Below, in pieces: positions 25,208-32,161 of a DNA stretch of 32,164 nucleotides. The translations under genes and the position numbers were made by a program. The stretch is from contig JACRUD010000177.1 in assembly GCA_014304875.1 (NCBI GenBank), positions 1-32,164 on the forward strand, written 5' to 3'. Below the pieces are notes generated by a model that saw nothing but the letters and a program-made list of their open reading frames with translations, was not told where the DNA came from and did not search any database. This DNA comes from Vulcanimicrobiota bacterium (GTDB lineage Bacteria > Vulcanimicrobiota > Vulcanimicrobiia > Eremiobacterales > Eremiobacteraceae). Every line of letters starts with the position of its first letter. The first letter of the stretch is position 1.

Positions 25208-25240
25208 ATGTAGCCACAGAGCTTTTTGATCCGTCCGGCG
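25208..25240 (+). repeat. Dispersed palindromic repeat, copy 6 (degraded)
   Basis: Begins ATGTAGCCACAGAGC and continues TTTTTGATCCGTCCG. The left arm matches the other copies, but the stem has lost most of its pairing. It lies in the 170-bp gap between the leaderless gene and the HxlR-like gene. Confidence 0.6.
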
Positions 25241-25286
25241 GAGGGCAAGCCGAGACCGGCTTGGGGTTCGTGTGGCGCCGAGCGTT

Positions 25287-25625
25287 CTACGAGATATCCA
25301 TCGCCTTGGTGACTTCAAGCGTTTGGCCGTGTGGAGTGAGACTGTACTCCAACTCGGACAGGACTTTCCCGTGTCGCCGCTTGCTGACGATGCCCTCGTT
25401 TTCGAGTTCTCTAAGCATCGTCTTCAAAGCGGGCGCCGCGACGCTTGGCAGGATGCGCCGCAGGTCGGCCAACGTCAAGCAACCGCCGAGGAGATTAAAC
25501 CTGATGATCGCTTTCCAATGAGAACTTTCGCCCGCCGCATCTTGGTGTGGCCTGTTCTCAGGCTCGTGCCTTGCGTCCATGCATCGTAGGTACAGGGCCG
25601 GCGAGGGAGTGTCCTTGCAGTGCAT
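25287..25625 (-). CDS. HxlR-like winged-helix transcriptional regulator
   Basis: 112 aa. The central part follows the HxlR pattern: HWKAIIRFNLLGG, then LADLRRILPSVAAPALKTML (recognition helix region), then RELENEGIVSKRRHGKVLSE and LEYSLTPHG (wing and final strand). HxlR proteins bind operator DNA as dimers, often sensing reactive compounds through a Cys near the N-terminus; that Cys is not in its usual place here. An internal ATG at 25580 would remove the first 15 residues, which include the atypical N-terminus; neither start has a strong ribosome site. It is on the same strand as the hydrolase gene, whose stop is 65 bp upstream, so the two may be co-transcribed. Target genes cannot be inferred. 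Confidence 0.75.
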   Translation of the reverse strand: MHCKDTPSPALYLRCMDARHEPENRPHQDAAGESSHWKAIIRFNLLGGCLTLADLRRILPSVAAPALKTMLRELENEGIVSKRRHGKVLSELEYSLTPHGQTLEVTKAMDIS

Positions 25626-25690
25626 CGCCGGTCAATCAGGCTTCTTCCACTTTCAGACCCCAGCCACGGCCTCGTTTAGGTCGCGGCAGC

Positions 25691-26641
25691 TCATTTCTGC
25701 TGCCTCTTCGCTAGGGAGCTCCACTGCAAAAAGCGGGCGTAGTAACCTCGGCCCTGCATCGTTTCGTCGTGCGCCAACTCGGGCGTATAGATGAAAAGCG
25801 GCATCCCGCCTGCGAGCAACGCGTCGGAGAGCTCCGACTCCATCGCGATTCTTAACGCCGAGCCGTCCTTTTGTATCAGGCTCATCAACTCGACGTTGCC
25901 CGAAGCCGTATCGTCCGTGAAGAGGCTGATGACCCGCCGCCTCGGTGCAGCGGCTTGCCATCCCGAGAAACCTGCTAGATCGCCATATGCCGCATCAAAG
26001 AGGAGCACTTCGCTGACGTGATCGCTCAGACCGCCGATCTGCAAGACGTGGCTTGCGCCTTTGTAGCCGCCGCTGTGAGCGCTGATCACGATCCGGCCGA
26101 TCTGAGTGCTGCGCGTCTTCTTCTGCTCGTAGAGAAATTGAGCCACCTCGTGCAACAGCGCGGCAAAGGCGTCCGGCTCGAGCTCCAGCTTGCCGTCCCC
26201 CGAGTCTTGGGCGTCTTTGGGCCCCTGCGGCACGACGAGCACCGCGTTGACGCCGCTGGCCTCGACTTGCTGGCGCATCTTGTAGCGATCGAGCACTTTT
26301 GAGACGTTGTTCGACCAACCGTGGAAATGGACGATGAAATCGACGCTCTTGGCGTCCGCCTTAAAGCCGGCCGGGATGAAGATTCCCACCGTGCTGTCGC
26401 TGTAATGCCCAGCCGCATCGAAAAATTTTCCGTCGTACGTATGGCCGGCGGCGCGGCTAGGATGGGGATACGGTGCATGCGGAAACGGGTGCAGTGCCGT
26501 CTCTCCGTCGGCAGACACCTGCCACATATCGGACGCGGCGTTTGCTCCGATCGGATCAGCCAATGCCCGCTCGCCGCAGCTTACCGAGAAGCAAAGGAGA
26601 ACTACCCAAATCGCGACGAGCGTTGCCGGACGGCAGGGCAT
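25691..26641 (-). CDS. Exported alpha/beta-hydrolase-like protein (316 aa)
   Basis: A signal peptide spans about residues 1-28 (hydrophobic LVAIWVVLLCFSVSC, then ERALA-DP). The mature part has an alpha/beta-hydrolase arrangement: strand and oxyanion region VDFIVHFHGWSN (about 100-111), nucleophile motif SAHSGG with Ser190, an Asp in LLFDAAYGD (about 216), and a candidate His in TPELAHDE near the C-terminus. The region PHAPYPHPSRAAGHTYDGK near the N-terminus is unusually His/Pro-rich. It could be an extracellular or periplasmic esterase or peptidase; the substrate is unknown. Its ATG lies 58 bp after the hemF stop on the same strand, so it may be the distal part of the housekeeping operon or have its own promoter. 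Confidence 0.75.
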   Translation of the reverse strand: MPCRPATLVAIWVVLLCFSVSCGERALADPIGANAASDMWQVSADGETALHPFPHAPYPHPSRAAGHTYDGKFFDAAGHYSDSTVGIFIPAGFKADAKSVDFIVHFHGWSNNVSKVLDRYKMRQQVEASGVNAVLVVPQGPKDAQDSGDGKLELEPDAFAALLHEVAQFLYEQKKTRSTQIGRIVISAHSGGYKGASHVLQIGGLSDHVSEVLLFDAAYGDLAGFSGWQAAAPRRRVISLFTDDTASGNVELMSLIQKDGSALRIAMESELSDALLAGGMPLFIYTPELAHDETMQGRGYYARFLQWSSLAKRQQK

Positions 26642-26699
26642 CGCGAAGCAGTTGACCGCATGCCGCTCAAAGCCTGCACCTCATGCGGCCACTGAGTAG

Positions 26700-27590
26700 T
26701 TAGACCCAATCCCTCGGCTGGAAAAATTCTGCTGCGGCAGCTTCTCGGCTGCCGGGCTGCGGCTGGAAGCAATACTCCCAGCGGGCCAGCGGCGGCAGCG
26801 ACATGAGGATCGACTCGGCACGCCCGTGCGTCGCTAGACCAAAAGACGTGCCCCTATCGTAGACGAGATTGAACTCCACATAGCGGCCCCGCCGGTACAA
26901 TTGGAAAGCGCGCTCTCGTTCGCCGAAAGGCTCGCCGCGCCGCCGCTTGACGATGGGCGCGTACGAGCTCAAAAACGCATCTCCGCAATCTCGCACGAAC
27001 GCGAAAATGCTCTCCAGGTCGCCGCGCAGATCGTCGAAGAAAATGCCGCCCACGCCACGCATCTCGCCGCGGTGGGGGATGTAAAAGTATTCATCGCACG
27101 ATCGTTTGAAGCGCTCGTAAAACGAGCCGTCGTGACGATCGCAAACCGCTTTCCAGCTGCGGTGGAAATGGCGCGTATCTTCCTCGTTTGGATAGGACGG
27201 AGTGAGGTCGCTGCCGCCCCCGAACCAGACGTCGTCGCCGCGGGTCAGGTATCGAAGGTTTGCGTGCGCGGTCGGGACCATGGGACTGAGCGGATGCAGC
27301 ACGAGCGAGATGCCCGAGGCGGTAAACTTGCGTTGGGTTCCACCCACGCGCTTTAAGAACGCGTCGTCGAACTCGCCCCACACCGTCGATGTGTTGACTC
27401 CGGCCTTTTCGAACAGCGCTCCATCGGCGAGCACCGCCGAGATGCCGCCACCGCCGCCCTCGCGTTTCCACTCATCGCGCCGAAACGACCCGGCGCCGTC
27501 CATGCGGGCCAGCTGCTCGCACAGGGTCACCTGAAGCGACTCAAAATAGTCCTGAACGCGCCCTGCCAGCGTGGCCTCCGTCCGTCTCAA
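26700..27590 (-). CDS. hemF: Oxygen-dependent coproporphyrinogen III oxidase
   Basis: About 296 aa, a normal length for HemF. The enzyme oxidatively decarboxylates coproporphyrinogen III to protoporphyrinogen IX in haem synthesis and needs O2, so the organism lives aerobically at least part of the time. Signatures include EGGGGGISAVLADGALFEKA, NTSTVWG, MVPTAHANLRYL, WFGGGSDLTPSYP, RGVGGIFFDDL and GRYVEFNLVYDRGTSFGL. The best start is a TTG at 27590 whose TTGA overlaps the TGA stop of prmC, with GAGGG about 9 nt upstream; the open frame upstream lies inside prmC and is not homologous. The overlap implies translational coupling. Confidence 0.93.
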   Translation of the reverse strand: MRRTEATLAGRVQDYFESLQVTLCEQLARMDGAGSFRRDEWKREGGGGGISAVLADGALFEKAGVNTSTVWGEFDDAFLKRVGGTQRKFTASGISLVLHPLSPMVPTAHANLRYLTRGDDVWFGGGSDLTPSYPNEEDTRHFHRSWKAVCDRHDGSFYERFKRSCDEYFYIPHRGEMRGVGGIFFDDLRGDLESIFAFVRDCGDAFLSSYAPIVKRRRGEPFGERERAFQLYRRGRYVEFNLVYDRGTSFGLATHGRAESILMSLPPLARWEYCFQPQPGSREAAAAEFFQPRDWV

Positions 27591-28483
27591 AGGGGTCGGC
27601 CCTCGACATCCGATGAGCCGGCTTGGGGCAGCCTCACGGCGACGATTCTTTCGAGCCCGGCATAGTCGGTGTGCAGGGCCACTGCTGCTTGGGGAAAGGC
27701 GCTGCGGGCTATGGAGACCAGCGAACGCGCGTTGAATGGACCGCACTCGCAGTACAACGCTCCACCGGGACGAACGCGGCGTGGCGCATCGCCGAACATG
27801 CGGCGGTATATGTCAAGGCCATCGCCGCCGGCGAACAAAGCCACGTGCGGTTCGTAGGCCCGCACTCCGTCGTCGAGCGCATGCGCGTCGTCATCGCCCA
27901 CATACGGCAGGTTTGCGACGATAGCATCGAACGTGCTGCCGGGCGGAACGGCCGAGAATAAGTCTCCCGCTTCGAGCGTAACTCTATCGCACAATCCAAG
28001 CGCTTCGACGTTTCGGCGGGCGACCGATAGCGCAGCGATGCTGACGTCCGTCGCCAGCACGCGTGCGTTCGGCAGGCTGTGCGCCAGCGCGCAGGCGATG
28101 GCCCCGCTGCCGGTGCCTAAATCCAAAACGCGAGGCGCCTGCGTCCGCCAGTCGTCGATCACCGCCGCGACCAAACATTCGGTTTCCGGACGAGGGACGA
28201 GCACGTCTGCATCGACTCGCAGCCGTAAACCGTAGAACTCTTTGCAGCCGACTAAGTGGGCGACCGGTTCTCCCGACGCCCGTCGTTCCACGAGATCGTA
28301 AAGCTTGCGCCGCAAATCATGGCGTAGGATGCTGTCGCCATAAGCGATGACGGCGGAAGCGTCAAGCCCCGTAACGTGAGACGTGAGCAGTCGCGCGTCG
28401 AGCCAGGGGGTTTGCGAGCGATCCGCGAGCAGTTTTCGGCAGTCTTCGACGGCCGCCGCGATCGTAGGCTCAGGCGACTGCAT
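27587..28483 (-). CDS. prmC: Release-factor glutamine methyltransferase
   Basis: 298 aa. PrmC methylates the Gln of the GGQ motif in release factors, here the product of the gene just upstream. The start is ATG 28483, which overlaps the end of prfA by 14 bp. The N-terminal helical domain is followed by EFYGLRLRVDADVLVPRPET and the SAM site LDLGTGSGAIACALA. The catalytic motif reads NLPY (in AIVANLPYV) where many PrmC proteins have NPPY; the essential Asn and Tyr are kept. It sits between its substrate gene and hemF, a common arrangement. Confidence 0.92.
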   Translation of the reverse strand: MQSPEPTIAAAVEDCRKLLADRSQTPWLDARLLTSHVTGLDASAVIAYGDSILRHDLRRKLYDLVERRASGEPVAHLVGCKEFYGLRLRVDADVLVPRPETECLVAAVIDDWRTQAPRVLDLGTGSGAIACALAHSLPNARVLATDVSIAALSVARRNVEALGLCDRVTLEAGDLFSAVPPGSTFDAIVANLPYVGDDDAHALDDGVRAYEPHVALFAGGDGLDIYRRMFGDAPRRVRPGGALYCECGPFNARSLVSIARSAFPQAAVALHTDYAGLERIVAVRLPQAGSSDVEGRPL

Positions 28484-29558
28484 CGCCTGCGAGGCGTTTG
28501 CGTTCTTCGGCAGCGAGCAGTGACTCCACCACGCCGCCAAGATCGCCGTCCATGATACCCTTCAGGTTGCCGGTCGAAAACCCGATGCGGTGATCGGTGA
28601 GCCGGTCCTGCGGGAAATTGTATGTCCGTATCTTCTCGCTGCGATCGCCCGTGCCCACTTGAGCTTTGCGCGCGCTTGCGATCGCCTGTTCTTGTTCGCG
28701 GACTTTCGCCTGATACAGGTTTGCCCGCAGAAGGGCCATCGCGCGGTCTCGGTTTTGCAGCTGCGAGCGCTCTTCTTGACAGGCGACAACGATGCCGGTC
28801 GGGCGATGCGTGATGCGGATCGCAGATTCTGTCTTGTTGACGTGTTGACCGCCGGCGCCTTGCGCTCGGTAGGTATCGACTTGCAGATCGGCCGGATTGA
28901 TCTCTATTTCGACCGCGTCCACTTCGGGCATGACGGCAACGGTCGCGGTCGACGTGTGGATGCGCCCGCTGGCCTCGGTCGCAGGCACACGCTGCACGCG
29001 GTGGACGCCGCTCTCGTGCTTGAAAAGCCGATACGAGCCTCTGCCTTTGATGCCAAGTACCGCTTCCCTGTATCCGCCGGCCGGTGACTCGGAAACGCTG
29101 ATGATCTCCGACTTCAGGCGATGCTGTTCCGCGAACCGGATGTACATGCGCAGCAGATCGCCGGCAAAGATGTTCGCCTCATCGCCGCCTGCGCCGCCGC
29201 GGATTTCGATGAAGATGTCCTTGTCGTCATTTGGATCTTTCGGCACGAGCAAAAGCCGCAGCCGTTGCGACAGGTCATCGACCTGCGCCCGCAGCCGGAG
29301 GACTTCAGCGCGCGCCATGGCGGCGAAGTCGGCGTCGCCTTCGTGCGTCATCATCTCAGCCTCACCAAGTTCGGCGACAAGCCGTTGGTGCTGGCGATAG
29401 GCGTCGACGATGGGCTCTAAAGACGCGCGTTCCTTAGACAGGCGAGTTATTTCGTCGCCGTCGTAGCGCTCTCTGACTTCGGCCAGCTTGCGCTCGAGCT
29501 CTTGAAATCGTCCTTCGACCGCGAGCGACCGGGCCTCTAGCGACGTGCCTTGCTGCAT
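28470..29558 (-). CDS. prfA: Peptide chain release factor 1
   Basis: 362 aa, normal for RF1. RF1 recognises UAA and UAG stop codons and triggers release of the peptide. Seen here are the stop-codon recognition motif PAT (192-194, in RVPATEASGRIHTS), the catalytic GGQ (236-238, in GAGGQHVNKTESAIRITH) and the acidic-region motif GGAGGDEANIFAGDLLRMY. The N-terminal coiled-coil part is present, though the first few residues (MQQGTSLEARSLAVEG) are not typical and no clear SD site precedes the ATG, so the exact start is uncertain. It overlaps prmC by 14 bp and follows rpmE with 33 bp between. Confidence 0.93.
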   Translation of the reverse strand: MQQGTSLEARSLAVEGRFQELERKLAEVRERYDGDEITRLSKERASLEPIVDAYRQHQRLVAELGEAEMMTHEGDADFAAMARAEVLRLRAQVDDLSQRLRLLLVPKDPNDDKDIFIEIRGGAGGDEANIFAGDLLRMYIRFAEQHRLKSEIISVSESPAGGYREAVLGIKGRGSYRLFKHESGVHRVQRVPATEASGRIHTSTATVAVMPEVDAVEIEINPADLQVDTYRAQGAGGQHVNKTESAIRITHRPTGIVVACQEERSQLQNRDRAMALLRANLYQAKVREQEQAIASARKAQVGTGDRSEKIRTYNFPQDRLTDHRIGFSTGNLKGIMDGDLGGVVESLLAAEERKRLAGDAVA

Positions 29559-29591
29559 GGTAGGGCGCTTGGATCTGCGCCGGTCTTACGC

Positions 29592-29888
29592 TTACGTTAG
29601 CGCAGGCTCGGCGGGCTCGGCGGCCTTTGCGGGCTCGGGTGCCTTCGCTTTGTCGGACTCGGATTTCGCTTTTTTCGACCTCTTGCTCGTGACCGAGCCG
29701 TATTTCGTCATGAACTTTTCGACCCGGCCTTCCGTGTCGACGAACTTCTGCTTGCCGGTGAAGAACGGGTGGCACGCCGAACAAATCTCGACGTGGAGAT
29801 TCTGCAGGGTCGACCCCGTCTTAAACGTGTTGCCACACGCGCAAACCACCGTTGCCTCGTACCATTTGGGATGGATCTTCTCTTTCAC
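29592..29888 (-). CDS. rpmE: 50S ribosomal protein bL31, zinc-binding form, long C-terminus
   Basis: 98 aa from GTG 29888 (AAAGG 6 nt upstream). bL31 is a component of the large subunit that bridges to the small one. The four zinc-ligand Cys residues of the C+ form are present: Cys16 and Cys18 (VCACGN), Cys36 and Cys39 (EICSACHPF), plus [15 protein letters not shown]. Residues from about 66 onwards are an extra Lys/Ala/Glu/Pro-rich tail ([19 protein letters not shown]) beyond the normal 66-75 aa, probably disordered. It is the first gene of rpmE-prfA-prmC-hemF. Confidence 0.95.
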   Translation of the reverse strand: MKEKIHPKWYEATVVCACGNTFKTGSTLQNLHVEICSACHPFFTGKQKFVDTEGRVEKFMTKYGSVTSKRSKKAKSESDKAKAPEPAKAAEPAEPALT

Positions 29889-29927
29889 GCCTTACCTTTC
29901 GCTCTTTGGGGATGAAACTGTGCCTTC

Positions 29928-29956
29928 ATTATACCACGGCTGTGCAGCACTGTCCC
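29928..29956 (-). promoter_or_regulatory. Promoter of the rpmE-prfA-prmC-hemF operon
   Basis: On the minus strand, GGGACA (29956-29951) and a perfect TATAAT (29933-29928) are 17 bp apart. The leader to the rpmE start is about 33 nt and contains the ribosome site. Confidence 0.7.
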
Positions 29957-30078
29957 GCAGGGGCCGGCGGCCTGATCTGGAGACGGTCTTGACGCGCGCC
30001 CCGCGCGAGTGAAAGCATGGCTAAATCCGGCGGTCGCCAACGGCGCTGCCCCCACCCGCGTCGGCACAGGAGACATCC

Positions 30079-30432
30079 ATGGCTTGGCTACCCATCGCGG
30101 CGACTGCAGCGCAACTCTTGTCTCAGCACGCGACAGACGCCGCCCAACAGGCGATGCTGCAGATGGATGAGGAGCACCAACTCCTCTTGCAGGCTCGCCA
30201 GATGCAGCACCAGGAGATCATGGAAGACCGCTTCCTATTGCACGTTGCATCGGCGGCGGCAAGGCGAACGTCAGCTCCGCCGTCCCCTTGGAAAACTCGA
30301 GCGTCATGTCTTGGACGAGGGCGCGCAGCAGCTGGCGCAGCACTGGCCGGCTCGCCGTCAAAATGCGCTCTTGCAACTGCGACAGCGGCGGGATCTCCGG
30401 CTTCTCTCCACCGCGCCGCAGCTCCCGATTGA
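30079..30432 (+). pseudogene. Possible gene truncated at the prophage junction
   Basis: The ATG at 30079 has AGGAG 7 nt upstream. The first 60 or so residues read like protein: MAWLPIAATAAQLLSQHATD, then a Gln/Met/Glu-rich amphipathic helix with LLLQARQMQHQEIMEDRFLL. From about 30240 on, the frame is simply antisense to the recombinase C-terminus, with Ala/Arg/Ser-rich composition typical of a shadow frame. I infer that a host gene was cut by integration of the element to the right, its 3' part now lying beyond the window. A real short gene overlapping the recombinase, or a chance frame, are alternatives. Bases 29960-30078 hold no feature I can support. Confidence 0.35.
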
Positions 30433-31537
30433 TGATGGCGAGGTTCTGCTCCGAGAACGAATCGCTCAAGGCTTTCAGGACGGCCGACTCGACGACGTCG
30501 CAGCGCAGCGATGGAAGCTTGTGCGCCTTATCCCAGCGCGTCCGCCGGCAGACATAATAGTAGTTCGCGCCGCCGCGGCCGGTGCTGCACTTCATGCTCG
30601 CGATCCGCGACCCGCAGCAGGCGCACCACGCTAGCCCGGTCAGCAAATACACGAACGCCGGCGCCGCATGCTCGCGCGGCTTGGAGCGGGTCTGCTGCGC
30701 TTGGACTGCCGTGAATAGCTCTTGGCTTACCAGCGGCTCGTGCGCCGAATTGAAGACAACCCAGTCCGACTGTGGCCGTTGCGGCCCATCTCTGCCCAGC
30801 CTCTTATTGTAAACGATTCGGCCGAGGTACGTTTCATTCGAGAGCATGAAGCCGATGGTGCGCGCCTGCCAGCGGCGCCCTTTCGGACCGGGTATGCCAA
30901 GTTCGTTGAGGCAGGACTCGATGTGGTAATGGCTACTGCCATTAGCGGCCATGCTGAAAATCTTGCGGACGGTGGGCGCCGTGTGCGGATCGGGTTCGAA
31001 GACCGTGCGTGAGGCGGTGCCGTCCTGGCGCTTCGTCGCGCGGTAGCCGAATGGCGGCTGACCGACAGGGACGTAACCGCGCAGCGCTACTTCCCGTTGA
31101 CCGCGCTTGGTTACGACGGCCAGCCGCCTGCTGTAGTATTCGGCGATCCCCTCGATCACGCTTTCGAGGATTACGCCCTCAGCGGTGTTCTCGATGCGTT
31201 CCGTCATGCTGGAGACGAACACGCCGGCTTTTCGGAGCATCCGCCGATAGTGGCCCGAGTCGTAGCGATCGCGGGCGAAGCGATCCAGTGAATAGACCAA
31301 GATTTGATCGAACGTCTTCGGCTTTGCGACCGCGTCGGCGATCATCTCTTGGAAGGCGGGGCGGTTGTCGGTGCGCGCGCTCTCGCCTTCGTCGACGTAC
31401 TCCTTGATGATCGGCCAGCCTTGCTTCGCGGCGAAGTCGAGCAGCTCGCGTCGCTGCGCCGGAATCGACGTCGCCTGCTTGCGTTGCATGTCGGACGAGA
31501 CGCGGAGATAAAGCGCTGTCCGTAGGGGCTCTGCCAT
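30218..31537 (-). CDS. Large serine recombinase (site-specific integrase)
   Basis: 439 aa. The resolvase catalytic domain begins YLRVSSDMQ, with the nucleophile at Ser14 or Ser15, and SLDRFARDRYDSGHYR supplies conserved Arg residues. The recombinase domain follows (RGYVPVGQPPFGYRATK, GIPGPKGRRWQARTIGFML, ETYLGRIVYNK). Next comes a zinc ribbon (WCACCGSRIASMKC ... YYYVCRRTR ... LRCDVVE) and a short C-terminal helical region. Such enzymes integrate phages and other elements between attP and attB without DNA bending proteins, and need a directionality factor to excise. At 439 aa, with little coiled coil, it is on the small side. The ATG at 31537 has no strong ribosome site. The last residues (QRAIGSGLP) may derive from host DNA at the junction. 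Confidence 0.93.
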   Translation of the reverse strand: MAEPLRTALYLRVSSDMQRKQATSIPAQRRELLDFAAKQGWPIIKEYVDEGESARTDNRPAFQEMIADAVAKPKTFDQILVYSLDRFARDRYDSGHYRRMLRKAGVFVSSMTERIENTAEGVILESVIEGIAEYYSRRLAVVTKRGQREVALRGYVPVGQPPFGYRATKRQDGTASRTVFEPDPHTAPTVRKIFSMAANGSSHYHIESCLNELGIPGPKGRRWQARTIGFMLSNETYLGRIVYNKRLGRDGPQRPQSDWVVFNSAHEPLVSQELFTAVQAQQTRSKPREHAAPAFVYLLTGLAWCACCGSRIASMKCSTGRGGANYYYVCRRTRWDKAHKLPSLRCDVVESAVLKALSDSFSEQNLAIINRELRRGGEKPEIPPLSQLQERILTASRPVLRQLLRALVQDMTLEFSKGTAELTFALPPPMQRAIGSGLP

Positions 31538-31563
31538 GTCACGAGCTTGGCGGCAGAAACGCT

Positions 31564-31600
31564 AAAAGCCCCTGCGCTTTCAACACGCAGGGGCTCTTTT
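31564..31600. terminator. Strong bidirectional terminator between recombinase and small phage genes
   Basis: AGCCCCTGCG (31567-31576) pairs perfectly with CGCAGGGGCT (31586-31595). It is flanked by AAAA on the left and CTTTT on the right, so it can act on both strands. It would stop transcription from the Lys-rich gene before the recombinase. Confidence 0.85.
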
Positions 31601-31631
31601 CCGAGGTACCGACTCTCGCTGGCCAGGCGGC

Positions 31632-31712
31632 CTACTTCTTCTTGCCGCCGGTCGACTTCTTCTTCGTGGACGTTTTCTTTTTGGTCGTTTTCTTGATGTC
31701 TTTTGTGGCCAT
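31632..31712 (-). CDS. Lysine-rich micropeptide (26 aa)
   Basis: ATG at 31712 is preceded by GGGAGGTGA with a 10-nt spacer, and a strong terminator follows 32 bp after the stop. The peptide starts MATKDIKKTTKKK, ends KKKSTGGKKK and contains 12 Lys in 26 residues. It resembles the tails of histone-like or ribosomal proteins and could bind nucleic acid. Its placement between the small phage genes and the terminator supports it being real. No family recognised. Confidence 0.6.
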   Translation of the reverse strand: MATKDIKKTTKKKTSTKKKSTGGKKK

Positions 31713-31748
31713 CGTTAGAGTGTCACCTCCCTTCGCCGCATATGCTCC

Positions 31749-31901
31749 TTACGTAATGGGTGTGGCCGTAATGTTTATCGACCAGCGCCCATGCCCAAAC
31801 AGATACGCCAAGATCGGCGGCAGTGTGATGGGTTGCCGAGCGATAAGCTCTTGATCAGCGCTCTCAAACCCAGCGACGAGTTTGAAAAACAGATCGAACA
31901 A
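31749..31901 (-). CDS. Small protein of the prophage region (50 aa), TTG start
   Basis: TTG at 31901 follows GGAGGTG (31913-31907) with a 5-nt spacer. The ribosome site overlaps the stop codon of the holin-like gene, so the two are probably coupled. The protein begins FDLFFKLVAGFESADQELI, continues ARQPITLPPILAYLFGHGRW and ends in TAA. It has mixed hydrophobic and polar helices without a clear membrane span. I do not recognise it. It is easily missed because of its length and start codon. Confidence 0.55.
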   Translation of the reverse strand: MFDLFFKLVAGFESADQELIARQPITLPPILAYLFGHGRWSINITATPIT

Positions 31902-31912
31902 TCAGACACCTC

Positions 31913-32161
31913 CTACTGCGGCTTGAGATCGCCCGGCGTCTGTGCAATCGTCTTCGGCCGGCCGAAATATGCAAGGAGCGTGCCAGCCGCACCGACCGCG
32001 GCACCGCCCGCCTGCACCTTGTCCTGCGTGTCTTGCGGCAGCGTCCCGACGATTACCTTGACGGTCGGGTCGGCCAAAAATCCCACCGCGGCGGTCAGCA
32101 GCCCGGCGATTCCGACCCGATGCGTGTTGAGGCTGTGGAAAAATCGAAACAGTGGATTCAT
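31913..32161 (-). CDS. Small holin-like membrane protein
   Basis: 82 aa from ATG 32161. After a short N-terminal part (MNPLFRFFHSLNTHR) there are two hydrophobic stretches: VGIAGLLTAAVGFLADP, and AGGAAVGAAGTLLAYFG after a polar loop (LPQDTQDKVQ). The C-terminal tail is hydrophilic. Two membrane spans, short length and a position near an integrase fit small phage holins or similar membrane proteins, which form holes to release the endolysin. No endolysin gene is visible in the window, and the family is not certain. The gene starts 3 bp from the window edge, so its upstream context is unseen. Confidence 0.55.
   Translation of the reverse strand: MNPLFRFFHSLNTHRVGIAGLLTAAVGFLADPTVKVIVGTLPQDTQDKVQAGGAAVGAAGTLLAYFGRPKTIAQTPGDLKPQ

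Noticed and set aside
30017-30634. 205-aa frame on the plus strand
   Set aside because: Mostly antisense to the recombinase, Arg/Ser-rich, weak start; the frame at 30079 has the better ribosome site.
31642-31854. 70-aa hydrophobic frame on the plus strand
   Set aside because: Its FFF-rich start is the antisense of the Lys codons in the micropeptide gene.
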